NCBI GenBank assembly: GCA_905147135.1
Contig: LR990043.1
Location: forward strand, 7,103,057 to 7,167,056
Direction: 5' to 3'
Source of the DNA: Blastobasis lacticolella
Taxonomy: Eukaryota; Arthropoda; Insecta; Lepidoptera; Blastobasidae
Length of the DNA: 64,000 nt
A program made the position numbers and the translations under genes. This document shows, one piece after another, positions 11,301 to 21,164 of the stretch. Every line of letters starts with the position of its first letter. Position 1 is the first letter of the stretch. The notes beneath the pieces were generated by a model. That model was not told where the DNA came from and searched no databases. It was given only the letters and a program-made list of their open reading frames with translations.

Positions 11301-12447
11301 TGCGAGTGTGGCTCTTGCCGTTGTGACGGTATCGAGAAGTCATGGGACGCGCGGCCGGCGCAGAACCCAGACACCTGCGTGGTGGCACCCTGCCCCGAAT
11401 GCCACGAGAACCAATGCCGTCTACTGAAAGACTGCGCTATTTGTCACTACAAAAACAACGACTGCTCATTCTGCCACCCTCAAATTAACGTAACTGTGGC
11501 AAAAGATCTCGAGCGAACACATAGCAGCTTCCTTTGCGACAACATTCGCCCCGAAATGGGTTGCTATACGTATTTCCTATACAGTTATAGGGAAACTGAT
11601 TACGGCATCGATGTGGTGGTGCATAATAAAGCCAATTGTCTGGAAAGCTATTACTGTAAGTATCAGAATCTGTTAAAGGTAATTTGAAGCAATTGCTCGT
11701 TTCGTTAACAGTAATCTGCCGCGAGTCTTAAGTCAACTTTACATACATACACTGGCGCACCGTGTATTCCAACCAAGTGCATCTGTTTTGAAAGTATTTG
11801 TCAATTTTAAACCTAGTTTTAATTTTGGTATAAAGGAGTTGGTCATAATCATCATCATCTGGGCGTTAAATCCCGGTTGTGCTCTCGAAGGCCCGGGTCT
11901 GCCTTCCTACTTTTCCTCGTCTACTTCGCTAATTTTTTGGCATCTTTGGTGGGGAAATTGTTAGTAACCATGTCATTCTTAACGACGTCAAGCCTTCGCT
12001 TCTTGGGCCGGCCTTCCTTTTGCGTGCCTGGCAGGGGTGGCTAGTAGGAGGTCATAAAAGGAGTTGGTATAGTAAAACAAAATTAGCCAAACTGAAATCC
12101 TTTACATCATCATCCTCGCGTTAATCACGGTTGTGATCTCACGGGGTTGGCCTTCCTATTTCTCCTTGTCCACATGGTGACCAATCAACTTTTCTTCGCC
12201 TGATCAAACCTGTTGCCTTGCTTTCTCAGGGGTCGGCGGCTTATTCCTCGTTACACTAATCCTTGCTGGCCTGATATCGTTAGTGGCCTGGAAGTTGGTG
12301 ACTGAGGCGCGAGACCGCCGCGAGTTCGAGCAGTTCCTGAAGATGCATGGAGGTAGCGATGAGGCAACCCAAAACCCGTTGTACACCGCGCCAACTGTCG
12401 CCTTCCAAAATCCCGCCTTCAGGAAAAAGTCCGTTGATTTCCGATGA
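8242..12447 (+). CDS. Integrin beta-subunit paralog, gene 2 (complete, 751 aa)
   Basis: A complete type I membrane receptor chain that should pair with an alpha integrin. Exons: 8242-8361, 8494-8894, 9208-9715, 9800-10146, 10652-10780, 10858-11014, 11280-11655, 12230-12447; all have GT-AG borders and the phases join into 2256 nt ending in TGA. Domains: signal peptide (residues 1-17), PSI (CGACI...CKWCS), hybrid, beta-I with MIDAS DQSGT, NYDPPEGGFDALAQ and FTDQISHAAGDG, hybrid part 2, four I-EGF modules, beta-tail, transmembrane helix (VGGLFLVTLILAGLISLVAW), then RDRREFEQF and the NPLY and NPAF turns. The length is normal for an insect beta. Odd points: the ADMIDAS Asp pair is Ser-Val, the specificity loop is short and has no cysteines, and the second NPxY is NPAF. 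In Lepidoptera such extra betas are often hemocyte-expressed; that role is inference. Confidence 0.93.
8494..8894 (+). CDS. Gene 2 exon 2: hybrid domain and start of beta-I domain
   Basis: Acceptor CAATTGCAG. Encodes DNLFEERC, the hybrid strand LRPGQPHTFEFEF, DLYFIIDQSGTM (MIDAS) and GIGYFVDKNAMPYVMQ; ends AG before GTAAAA, phase 2. The preceding intron (8362-8493) is 132 bp and stop-free in frame. Confidence 0.9.
9208..9715 (+). CDS. Gene 2 exon 3: beta-I domain core
   Basis: Acceptor CAAATTTTAG (phase 2), donor GAG before GTAAAT (phase 0). Carries YSYKNMLQLTDDENLF, NYDPPEGGFDALAQAMAC, GWRNESRKIILFFTD and the strand ITIIFVVED. The metal-site residues of the NYDPPE loop are kept. Confidence 0.92.
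9800..10146 (+). CDS. Gene 2 exon 4: hybrid domain part 2 and I-EGF1
   Basis: Acceptor GCATTTCAG, donor GTGAGT (phase 2). Starts EELSHNIQLKIDM, contains the paired cysteines of the hybrid domain, then CQCEG...CKGRGSKMCGICKCDPNW of I-EGF1. Confidence 0.9.
10165..10425 (+). repeat. Helitron-like non-autonomous element in gene 2 intron 4
   Basis: Contains the block CCACTCTATCTATTATCGAA and TCCGTTGCGTAGTTTAAAAG, then a GGGACAGATGGCGGGAATCG end. These words recur at 20880-20980, 47095-47260 and 63740-63790. The type is common in lepidopteran introns; the Helitron assignment is from memory of such ends. Confidence 0.5.
10652..10780 (+). CDS. Gene 2 exon 5: I-EGF1/2
   Basis: Acceptor GGTATTTCCAG, donor GTAAGT, phases 2 to 2. 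Encodes SGHDCSCKE...CNNRGNCLCGVCKCFDG, a classical integrin EGF module with the CxCGxCxC pattern. Confidence 0.88.
10858..11014 (+). CDS. Gene 2 exon 6: I-EGF2/3
   Basis: Acceptor CCCCTGCAG, donor GTGAGT (phase 0). Encodes FVGRLCEYNKMACPKDCSG, then CYRDQCVCAGGWSGKACDC. More GC-rich than its surroundings, as coding DNA here tends to be. Confidence 0.88.
11280..11655 (+). CDS. Gene 2 exon 7: I-EGF4 and beta-tail domain
   Basis: Acceptor GACTTACAG, donor GTAAGT (phase 1). Encodes ECNGRGSCECGSCRCDG, then CPECHENQC and the beta-tail region ending in DYGIDVVVHNKANC. Confidence 0.88.
11838..12175 (-). repeat. RTE-tailed SINE fragments in gene 2 intron 7
   Basis: Two partial copies, at 11843-12030 and 12103-12175, each begin with ATCATCATC, a CGTTAATCCCGG-like block and a CTCTCG/CTCACG block, as in the tail at 42490-42540. 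No coding sequence lies in this intron. Confidence 0.5.
12230..12447 (+). CDS. Gene 2 exon 8: transmembrane helix and cytoplasmic tail
   Basis: Acceptor GCTTTCTCAG; the split Trp codon restores phase 1. Encodes the membrane helix, KLVTEARDRREFEQF (the membrane-proximal motif of integrin betas), NPLY and NPAF, then TGA. Confidence 0.9.
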
Positions 12448-12588
12448 TGGAGTCGTGGTCTTTCTATTTTTAAACGAGTGATAGGTACATCTTGATGTGA
12501 GCTCTGTTATTAAACGTAACGATAAGTTTTGACATGCTTCTGTGTAGTTATCAACAATCAAAATTTTTGTGTTTGTGTAGGTACAGAA

Positions 12589-12594
12589 AATAAA
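12589..12594 (+). terminator. Polyadenylation signal of gene 2
   Basis: AATAAA 142 bp after the TGA stop of gene 2, the first such hexamer on the plus strand there. A 3' UTR of about 160 nt is inferred. Confidence 0.6.
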
Positions 12595-12659
12595 TATCGA
12601 CCATCAAAAACCGGACAAACAGTATAAACGGAGCTAACGTTGCTATGCGCGTCTTTATA

Positions 12660-13145
12660 TTTTAAAATAGTAGTTTATGCAACTGTCATATAAAAGGTTT
12701 TTATATGATAGTAAAACATGAGTGTCTGTTTATCATGATAATAGTTTGACACGAGTGTTTTAATGCCTAATTATATGCAGTTGCATACACTACTTTATCT
12801 ACACTCATATTTTCATGTTAAAATTTCGTACCTATAATTTTCCTAACTTTGTTCGAAGTAAGTTACGAGTCAGAGGGCCTAGTGTGAGTTCCGCTTCGAT
12901 TTTACTTAACTATCGCGTTTGCGTTTACGTCGAAATTAGTATGAAGAAAAAAACTTCATTTACGTACCACTAGGCGGCGCTATATATTTTTCCATACTAA
13001 TTTTCACGTAAACGCAAACGCGATAGTTAAGTAAAATCGAAGCGGAACTCACACTAGGCCCTCAGTTCTGTTGTATCTACGCGTCGAGGATATCAAGCGG
13101 CGGGAAATTCACTTCACTACTATCACATTTATCTATTTATTTGCT
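12660..13145 (+). repeat. Foldback repeat family R, copy A
   Basis: First of five copies of one family between 12.6 and 17.5 kb. Landmarks are TTTATGCAACTGTCATATAA, TTTGACACGAGTGTTTTAAT, TTGCATACACTACTTTATCT and GATATCAAGCGGCGGGAAAT. The words GTAGTTTATGCAACTG (12669-) and CAGTTGCATACACTAC (12778-) are near-inverted, so the left part folds back. A separate small MITE interrupts this copy at 12874-13062. Confidence 0.65.
12874..13062. mobile_element. 189-bp MITE with long inverted arms, nested in copy A
   Basis: Perfect ends AGGGCCTAGTG and CACTAGGCCCT, with inverted arms of roughly 69 bp (GCGTTTGCGTTTACG and its complement lie inside). The trinucleotide CAG flanks both sides. Copy D of the host repeat has the uninterrupted sequence GAGTCAGTTCTG, i.e. 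the empty site. No coding capacity. Confidence 0.8.
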
Positions 13146-13733
13146 TCAAACACAGAAGTGAAACAAAAACAGAATCCATCATACCTTAAAGAGATGGGGT
13201 GCATGCAAAGTGTGACAAAATCCTTTGTTGTACATGACATACACTCATCAGGTCTTACAACGCGCCGCCATTTCGTACCGATAACGCGTAATTTTCCTTG
13301 ATGAAATATATTTATACATGCCGTCATATGTGGTCAAATGTTACAAAATTAACGTGATAAAAATTAAAAAATCAAGAGGAATTACTTACGACGCACAAGT
13401 AACGATGATTCATGCTAATTTCTCATAATTTAACTTTATTTACTTTCGTGTAAATTTGGAACGAAAATTAATAAATAATGCTAAGATGTTGCTAGTTTTT
13501 TTATGGGAAAATTTCCCTAAAAAAGTGGGAAATTCTTTATTTTTTATATTTGTGACGCAGACAATCTGATCAGGTCCTGAAGTATTTAGGGTTCAAAAGA
13601 AATTACTGAAAAAAAATATTTATACTACCTACCTGTAAGAACGACGGAAGAAGTTTAAGTCGGAAAGCGGACCCTAGCGCAAGCCGGAATAAACGCTACG
13701 ATGATGATGATGAATTTATCTGACTGAAGTAAA

Positions 13734-13836
13734 TCCGGGATCTGAATCCGATTCCGGAATCCGAATCCGGCATCCAAACCCGAATTCGGGATCTGGAATT
13801 CGAATCCGTAATCTGGAATCTGAATCTGGTATCCGA
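13734..13836. repeat. Degenerate GAATCCG-type simple repeat
   Basis: About 100 bp made of variants of GAATCCG, GGAATCTG and GGATCTGG with irregular spacing. No gene is visible in 13146-14274 apart from this and AT-rich spacer. Confidence 0.6.
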
Positions 13837-14274
13837 TTAAGACAGCATAATATTTTTTCATCGGAGTAGGGCGGAAGCACGAGTTTGCTCAACGGTGGTC
13901 TAAATAACTGAATCCGATAATTTTTTTTTAACTATCGAAATCACGTTTTTGCATTTACGACGGTCAGTTGGTATGAACGTAGAACGTCAATGTGCGTGAT
14001 TGAGTCTAAAATTTGCGGGGTCCTTTGATTCTCGGGTCTCCTCGCCTTTAATTAAATTTATCTACTAGCTTAATGTTTCAATTACATACTCGTAAACAGA
14101 CGTCTAGAAAAAAAAATTGTGAGACGTTTTTAATCATTATTCAACACTTTTATTTTTTAATTTCTGGTCGGGCACGTTTAGTGGTTGAATACCGCTGAGG
14201 GTCAGTGAACTGCGCTGTATGGGATTATTTTCCCGCTAAACAAAATATTTTTTTTAATTGTTGTGATTTTTGTT

Positions 14275-14560
14275 TGTAAATGTTTTTATATGTTTGAAGC
14301 AAATTAATAGATAAATGTGAAAGTAGTGATGTGAATGTTACGCTGCATGATATCCTCGACACGGCAACAGAAACGAATTGCAGGTACTTCCAGCAAAGTT
14401 GAAAACATTATAGGGACGAAATTTTAACATGAAAATATGAGTGTAGATAAAGGTGTATGCATCTGCATTTAATTAGGTATCAAAACACTCGTGTCAAACT
14501 ATTATCACATAAGTTGCATAAACTACTATATTTTAATACCCACTGCAATACACGAGCATT
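14275..14560 (-). repeat. Foldback repeat family R, copy B
   Basis: Minus orientation. Shares AAATGTGAAAGTAGTGA, GATATCCTCGACACGG, ATGAAAATATGAGTGTAGAT and CACTCGTGTCAAACTATTAT with copies A, D and E. Confidence 0.65.
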
Positions 14561-14904
14561 GCATTGTATATCTACAAAAGGTTTTTAAAAATCATTACTA
14601 CATGCCTTTTTCCCAAAGGAATAGGCAGAGACCACATCGTTCTACTTGCTAATTATAATTCAAGAATTAAAAGTCTGAAATGAAGAACTTTATTTGTTTA
14701 TTATTGTACGGTTGTATTGCTAACCTAATACATAAATTAGTAAAGAGGGCAAAATGGATTATGTGTATGGCAAGCCTCAAATCACGTACACATATAAAAT
14801 GGCGGCCATACACATGTTTCATTTATTATTTAGGAGACATGGATTCTGTTTTTGTTTCATTTCTGTGGCTTTAAACAAGAAAAAACATTCACAAACATAA
14901 TTAT

Positions 14905-15000
14905 CAAGCGGCGGGAAATTCACTTAATTACTTTCACATTTATCTATTTATTTGCTTCAAACAAGAAAAAATATTCTGTTTAGCGGAACAATAATTACAC
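14905..15000 (+). repeat. Foldback repeat family R, partial copy C
   Basis: Only the ATCAAGCGGCGGGAAATTC to TTTGCTTCAAAC part is present, broken by the foldback element that starts at about 15014. Confidence 0.55.
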
Positions 15001-15013
15001 ACAAATATAAACA

Positions 15014-15468
15014 GGAAAATTTGAATTTTGAATTTGTCAAAGATATTTAGGTATTCAGCTTACATTTCTCAGTCTCGGCGCCCGACAAAAATTTAAAAAT
15101 AAAAGTGTTGCATAATGATTAAAAAGTTATTTTACGTTACAGCTGTAATGAAATTAGTATAAGAAATACTGTATCGAAAAGTATTTTATCTACACTCATA
15201 GCGTAATGTTCCAATTTCATATTCGAAAACAGTCGTTTAAGGGTACACTTTTTTCACGCCAGTCTTTAAAATTTTAAAAAATTACTTTTCGATACAGCAT
15301 TTCCCATACTATTTTCACTACAGCTGTATCGTAAAATAACTTTTTAATCATTATGCAACACTTATATTTTTAAATTTTTTGTAGGGCGCCGGGACACGCC
15401 GGAATGTAGGCTGAATACCTAAATGTCTTTGACAAATTCAAATTCAAAATTCAAATTTTCCTGTTTAA
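15014..15468. mobile_element. Foldback element with about 170-bp inverted arms
   Basis: The left arm (15014-15185) starts CAGGAAAATTTGAATTTTGA and the right arm (15275-15466) ends with its reverse complement TCAAATTTTCCTG. Both arms contain GTGTTGCATAATGATTAAAA and CGATACAG-type blocks as inverted partners. A centre of about 90 bp lies between. No frame. Its right end abuts, and supplied the target for, the RTE insertion at 15469. Confidence 0.65.
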
Positions 15469-16565
15469 TCATCATCATCATCATCAGCCAGAAGACGCCC
15501 ACTGCTGGGGATCGAGCGCACGATCGCCGCCTCAATATTGGTAGTATTGAAGCGGCGTATGTCGCGAGTCAGAGACTTGGAGATCTGTCGATTAAGTCGC
15601 CTAAATTGAGAGACATCATCAGGGGATTGCAGAGTCATTCCGCGTCTTTCTTCGATGAGTTTGAGGGTATCGTCAGAGATTTTGTTTGTTCTGTTTGTAC
15701 GGCAGGCCTTATAAAACTTTGACCCAACCGTATAGACAGTTTCCACGAACCTGTTATTATAGTCGTCCTCGTTGACGCACTCTCCTAGGCACTCGAAGCG
15801 ATTTTGTGATTCGAGTTGAAAGCTCTCGGGGTTTTGGATTTGGATGGGAATAGGCCGGAGCGTGGACCTCATCACTCTCGATCTTTCCAGCTGGGGATTA
15901 ATATTCAATGTGCCTCTTACCAAGCGGTGATCACTGCCAATTTTAACGCTATTGATCACCGAGACATCATTGAATATATGCCGTTTCGTAGATAGGATCA
16001 AGTCAATCTCATTTTTTGTGACACCATCGGGACTAACCCACGTCCATCTGCGATGATCCGGCTTCCTGAAAAATGAGTTCATCATAAAGAGTCCCTCCTT
16101 CTCCATAAAGCCGGCCAGCATCTGGCCACGGGCGTTCCGACTTCCAATTCCAAATTGCCCCACTCTCAACTCGTCTCCGCCTCGTTTGCCCAGTTTCGCG
16201 TTGAAATCCCCCATGACAACGGTATAATGTGTCTTGGAGGTATGCATGGCTGTAGAAATATCCTCATACATAGCCTCCACTTCATCGTCGGAGTGAGTCG
16301 AAGTCGGTGCGTAGACCTGTATGACCTTCAACGAATACCGCTTGGTAATTCTGAGTATAAGGTACGCTACCCTAGACGACACACTCTCGATTTTGACGAT
16401 GTTGTTCACGAGGGATTTGTGGACGAGGAACCCGACACCACCTAGGGACAGTTGGTCGCCCTCCCGGAAGTAAAGCAGATTATTCCCTTAGTCGCCTCTT
16501 ACGACACCCACGGGAAGAGATGGGATAGTGCTATTCTTTTCAGTGGCGGCACCACACACCACCTG
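15469..16565 (-). mobile_element. Internally deleted RTE LINE: endonuclease domain fused to 3' tail
   Basis: On the minus strand a 314-codon open frame (16409 to 15465) carries an APE-type endonuclease: IQVYAPTS, VVMGDFNAKLG, RRWTWVSPDGVTKNEIDLIL and GSDHRLVRG. It runs through a linker and then directly into the RTE 3' tail (words GCAGTGGGCGTCTTCTGGC and GATGATGATGATGAT), so the RT is missing. The 12-bp word TTTCCTGTTTAA flanks it at 15457-15468 and 16566-16577 as a target-site duplication, so both element ends are present. The 5' leader has the GTCGTAAGAGGCGAC word common in lepidopteran RTE leaders. Confidence 0.8.
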
Positions 16566-16577
16566 TTTCCTGTTTAA

Positions 16578-16960
16578 ATTCTGTGTAATTATTTTCCCGC
16601 TATACAGAATATTTTTTCTAATTGTTGTAATTTGTGTTTGTGAATATTTTTTTTTGTTTGAAGCAAATAAATAGATAAATGTGAAAGTAATTAAGTGAAT
16701 TTCTCGCCGCTTGATATCCTCGACGCGTAGATACAACAGAACTGACTCGCAGCTTACTTCCAGCATAGTTGAGAAAATTATAGGTACGATTTTTTTCCAT
16801 AAAAATATGAGTGTAGATAAAGTAGTGTATGCAACTGCATATAATTAGGTATTAAAACACTCGTGTCAAACTACGCCTCGTATGATAAACAGACACTCAT
16901 GTTTTAATACCCCCTTTTATATGACAGTTGCATAAACTACTATTTTTTTATTTTATAGGC
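16578..16960 (-). repeat. Foldback repeat family R, copy D (empty-site copy)
   Basis: Minus orientation, the fullest copy. Contains GATATCCTCGACGCGTAGAT, CAGAACTGACTCGCAGC (the uninterrupted target of the MITE in copy A), CACTCGTGTCAAACTACG and ATATGACAGTTGCATAAACT. Confidence 0.7.
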
Positions 16961-17189
16961 TGGCGTGATAAAAGTTTATCCTTAAACAACTGTTATCGAA
17001 TATAAAATTGGAACATTACGCTATGAGTGTAGATAAAATAACTTTTTAATCATTATGCAACACTTTAATATTTTTATTTTTTGTCAGGCGCCCGGTCACG
17101 GCGACGTAGGATGAATACCTAAATATATCATTATAAAATTTATAATTCAATCTTACCTGTTTATGTTTGTGAATGTGTATATATGGAAT

Positions 17190-17510
17190 CATTTTCCCGC
17201 TAAACAGATTATTTTTAACTGTTGTAATTTATGTTTGTGAATGTATTTTCTTATTTCAAACAAATAGATAAATGTGAAAGTAGTGAAGTGAATTTCACGT
17301 CGCTTCATATCCTCGACGCGACAAAAATGATTCGCAGCTTAATTCCAGTAAAGTAGAGAAAGTTATAGGTACGGTAAATTTTAACATGAAAATATGAGTG
17401 CAGATAAAATAGTGCAACTGCACATAAAACACTCGTGTCAAACTTTTATCATACTCATGTTTTAATACCCCCTCTAATATGCGAGTTGCATAAACTACTA
17501 TAATATAGTA
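17190..17510 (-). repeat. Foldback repeat family R, copy E
   Basis: Minus orientation. Shares ATTTTCCCGCTAAACAGA, AAATGTGAAAGTAGTGAAG, ATATCCTCGACGCGA and CACTCGTGTCAAACTTTTAT with copy D. The stretch 16961-17189 between D and E repeats pieces of the foldback at 15014-15468 (TTTTAATCATTATGCAACAC). Confidence 0.65.
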
Positions 17511-17552
17511 ACTACCACAAACTTTCTTCGCATGGCGCAACCTACCCCTACT

Positions 17553-19545
17553 TCTTTTTTTGGTAACGTGGAGAAAACCTGCGATCCAGGTACCCAGCCC
17601 CTCGGGGAAAAAGCTGAGTTATATGGGACTTCTACCCACTAAAATCTCCACGGTGGTCTACCTCGGTCCAGTTTGATGGGCTCCGGGATCTCAACAGAAC
17701 GCAACGGGAACCCTTCAAACTTCAAAGTAGTGAACTCTCCAAAACTGCTCCTACACCGATCCGGTGTGTATCGGTTTGATGGCCACCCTAAGCCGACATC
17801 GTCCCCGGAGTCGTTTGGTCGGACATTGTAGCCCCCACCACAAGTGTCCGAAACTCCGATTACCTACGTTAGTCGCCTCTTACGACAGGCTGGGAAGACC
17901 GTAGCTCTATTCTTAGGTGGAGCTACACGGCTCGGGCACACTGGAGCTTACACTTCAGTGTGCCCCCTCCCGTCAACAGAGGATGCAAGCAACCCTGGCG
18001 TATGCTGACGCACATCAGAAACTCCGCTACTAGTCGGAACTCTTCGTCGTCATCGTCTCGCGTCTCTCCACGCGCTCGTTCGCACTCCACTGACAGCTTC
18101 TGTACCATGACGGTCTCGCAGAAGTTGCTAACGGCCTCTCAGACTACAACACTTTCCAGCATTACAGCGACCACTGCAGACTGGGCCGATTTCTTGGACC
18201 AGGTCGTTTTGCTTACAGAGCCAAGCAGGACACTCCTCTAGCGTGTGCTGAGCCGAATCCTGAACTGCAATGGTGACTTCACGGTGACTGCACCCTCCCT
18301 ATTCGGTAGAGATATTCACCGGATCAGCCGTGTCCGGTAAGTATCTGGGTCATTTGGAAAGTCACCCGACCTTCCCTAACCAGCCATGCTTGAAAACATG
18401 GCAAGACGGCTTCAATGAAGCGCTGACGAACACTATGCGGCTCATGGAGACGCCTGTGGGCCTTCACCCTTATTTCTTCGCTAGTAGCGATTCCACCTCT
18501 TTAGCGAAGGATACGGTAGTCTCTCGCATCCATATCAGCCAGGATATCGAGAGGTGGAAACAGCGCCAGCACAGTTGCCGCCTCGTGCGAAATCGTTCGG
18601 TATTCTCGTGCGACCCTGATGGCAATGCGTCTCTGCATAGCGTTGAATTGCGCCACGCGGCGCCGAGCGCTTGACAGTCGATCTGACCATACTGACGCCC
18701 CATAAAGCGCAATGGATCGCACTACACCCGCATAGAGGCGGCGAGCTCCTTCATGCGGTTCCCCAAGATTCGGTAGCAGTCCATACAGAGCACCCGCTAC
18801 CTTTTCAATCCGGGAAACCAGGCAGTCAAAATGATCTGTGAAAGACCACCATCCGTCTAATACTAGGCCCAGATATTTCATAGACTTCCGCTTCTCCAAC
18901 CCGCACCACAGAGGCCGGAGGGCTTTCTCGCCGAGGGAGTCCGTGAAACCATAGCGCCTCAGTTTTGTGAAACGCAATCGAAAAGGCCCAAAGCACTGGT
19001 TCTCCTCCCGACACAAGCTACACATAGCTCTGCTAGGCGTAAAGCCCTCTCAAAAGACTCCCATTCGGCTAATATCAGAGTGTCAGCGGAATATCTTCGC
19101 CTCCAGAAGTGCCAACCTCGATCATAGCCTTAATTTGGCTCATAAGGATATCGTCAGCACCTTTGGGGACACAAGGTGATGCCTCCACCACGCAGTTGGG
19201 CCAGTTCACTGTTCAGCATTGTCAATTTTTCACTGTGGTCCTCGACCTGAGAATGTAGCAAGGCGTTCTCCCGCAGCAAAGCATTCTCCCGCTCAAAGTG
19301 ACTGGTATCACCGCCGCCGTCATCACACGCACAGCTGTACGGAGTTGGCGCCATGCCCTGGAGATTCCTCAACCGTCTTCAGGCTCTCCAGCACTCTGCT
19401 GGTAAGATCCGCAGACGGCTGATGCCGCATCTCGTCACCAACTTCCATCGGACTAGGCAGAGATGACATCGCCCTAGTATCGCCGTAACTCGTAGGGACT
19501 AATAGCAAACTGGGAACACGAGGATGATACCCGACCCAGCCAGAT
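17553..19545 (-). mobile_element. R1-like LINE, internally deleted
   Basis: Minus strand. The 5' end (19508-19190) encodes an ORF1-like start with a coiled-coil (ENALLRENALLHSQVED). This is followed abruptly by an RT piece with GADDILM (about 19150), KTEALWFHG, KYLGLVLDGWWSFTDHFD, LLPNLGEPHEGARRLYAGVV and SIALYGASVWSD (19025-18500), then a C-terminal region and 3' UTR ending in an A-run (plus-strand T-run at 17553-17560). The domain wording fits R1/LOA-type elements. The rest of ORF1, the endonuclease and most of the RT are missing. Similar CCTACCC words at both flanks may be a target duplication. Confidence 0.75.
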
Positions 19546-19548
19546 GAT

Positions 19549-19592
19549 ACCTACCCTACACCTACCCTAGACCTACCTTGCACCTACCCTCC
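19549..19592. repeat. Short tandem repeat, ACCTACCCT type
   Basis: Four to five imperfect units of about 10 bp (ACCTACCCTAC, ACCTACCCTAG, ACCTACCTTGC, ACCTACCCTCC) at the 5' edge of the R1-like LINE. Confidence 0.6.
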
Positions 19593-19599
19593 AAAAACC

Positions 19600-19935
19600 C
19601 TTGTTTTTCTTGCGTACAAACCACCCTGCATTAAAGCGAATAAAACAAATAAATCATTATTCATATAGGTCGAGCCTGTTTTAAGTGTTAACGGTCTTAT
19701 TATAACTCTTAAAAAGTTGTCATGTCTTATTACATGTCCTAGCATTTTCTCTCTTCTGTTCTCAATAACTTTCAGTAAATTTCGCTTCTCCATTACTAAA
19801 TTCAACACTTCTTCGTTTGACTTTTTTCCGTCCAGCTAATCCTTTCCATTCTCGTCCAGCACCACATTTCAAATGCCTCCAATCTCTTCTTATCCTCCGC
19901 AGTCAGCGTCCACGTCTCACTACCGTACAGTGCAA
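19600..19935 (-). mobile_element. LINE RT C-terminal fragment
   Basis: Minus-strand frames read TLTAEDKKRLEAFEMWCWTR, then after a frameshift LLKVIENRREKMLGHVIRHD, the usual end of many non-LTR reverse transcriptases. The copy is short and broken. Confidence 0.6.
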
Positions 19936-20764
19936 TACTCCAGATATAAACTTTAATTAAATGTTTTTTAGATAATTTAGCAATTTTTCATTTAAATAGG
20001 TGTGTTTTCTTGTTGAATTCTGTCTTTGCTATTGCTATTGTTAGCTACGAGTTCCAATTAAGTAGATAAGTTTAGAACATTGCCTCAAAGAAGAAGACCT
20101 TTGTTACCCTTGTTACTCCAGCTGCTCTGGTTCACATACGAGGGTAAAACCCATCTAGGTAAGATACCAGTCGCAGAACCTGAAAAAGATTCCAAACTTA
20201 AATCATATCAGTTTTTATATCAAATTTCAACCGTATTTTAAAAAATACTTTTACTAATACTCTACGTTATCGTAGATGACTCATACAAAGACTTACAAAG
20301 AAACACCCAAACCAAGAACGGTAAAAAAAAAAGTGTAGGTATATGTTATTGTTCTTCGTCGCATATATGTTATCCTTGTGTGTCTGACATTATTATTATT
20401 GTATTTGTAAGATTATTAATTATGTATTTATGGGACCTATGTTGAAAAAATGACATTTAATTTATTAATAATTACAGCTATGTAGAGCAATAAAATATTC
20501 TAATAGAGTGTAAAGTTATCGGTTTTAAATATATCTAATAATACTTAATTTTTTATCCTTATTTTAGTACCTACGTTAGTAGTTTAAGATTTGTCTTTAT
20601 TTTGTTCTCTATCCATTATTGAAAATCGATAACCGTTAGTTAACAATCTCTATACCGACATGTATGTATGTAAATTATGTTAAATAAATAAATATTTATA
20701 TTTCTTCATTGCCCTATCATAATTAGAATGCCCTAAGTTAATTTTTGCTAAAATTATCACACAT
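19936..20764. other. AT-rich spacer, no gene seen
   Basis: AT-rich intergenic sequence with no long coding frame, splice-linked exon or clear repeat on either strand. Confidence 0.4.
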
Positions 20765-21000
20765 ACCTGACTAGCGACCCGCCCCGGCTTCGCACGGGTT
20801 CACGGCTTTCTTAACTATAATATTATGCATGTTATATATGCATAATATTATATTATTATACATATAAACCTGCCGAAAAAAATTCTCTAACTTATGGTGA
20901 AAATCGCATCAAAATCCATTGCGTCGTTTAGAAGAAGTTAGCGGAAATACAGACAAAGAGATGCGGAAAGCGACTTTAATTTATAGGTACTATGTATAAA
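20765..21000 (+). repeat. Helitron-like non-autonomous element
   Basis: Begins CTAGCGACCCGCCCCGGCTT, holds an AATATTATGCAT inverted run, GCATCAAAATCCATTGCGTC and GATGCGGAAAGCGACTTTAA. The same start and end words recur at several places in the window. Confidence 0.55.
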
Positions 21001-21164
21001 TGATAACTCTACTATATCTATAAATTGCATAACAACAAAGTCGTTATTCACGTCTCCGTTTGTTCCATTACGCAGATAGGGAAAGGATTCACAGGAACCT
21101 TTCTATCTTAAAGTAATAAAAAAATGTGACAAGGTTTTTATTAAGGTTAGGAAGTGGAACACCT

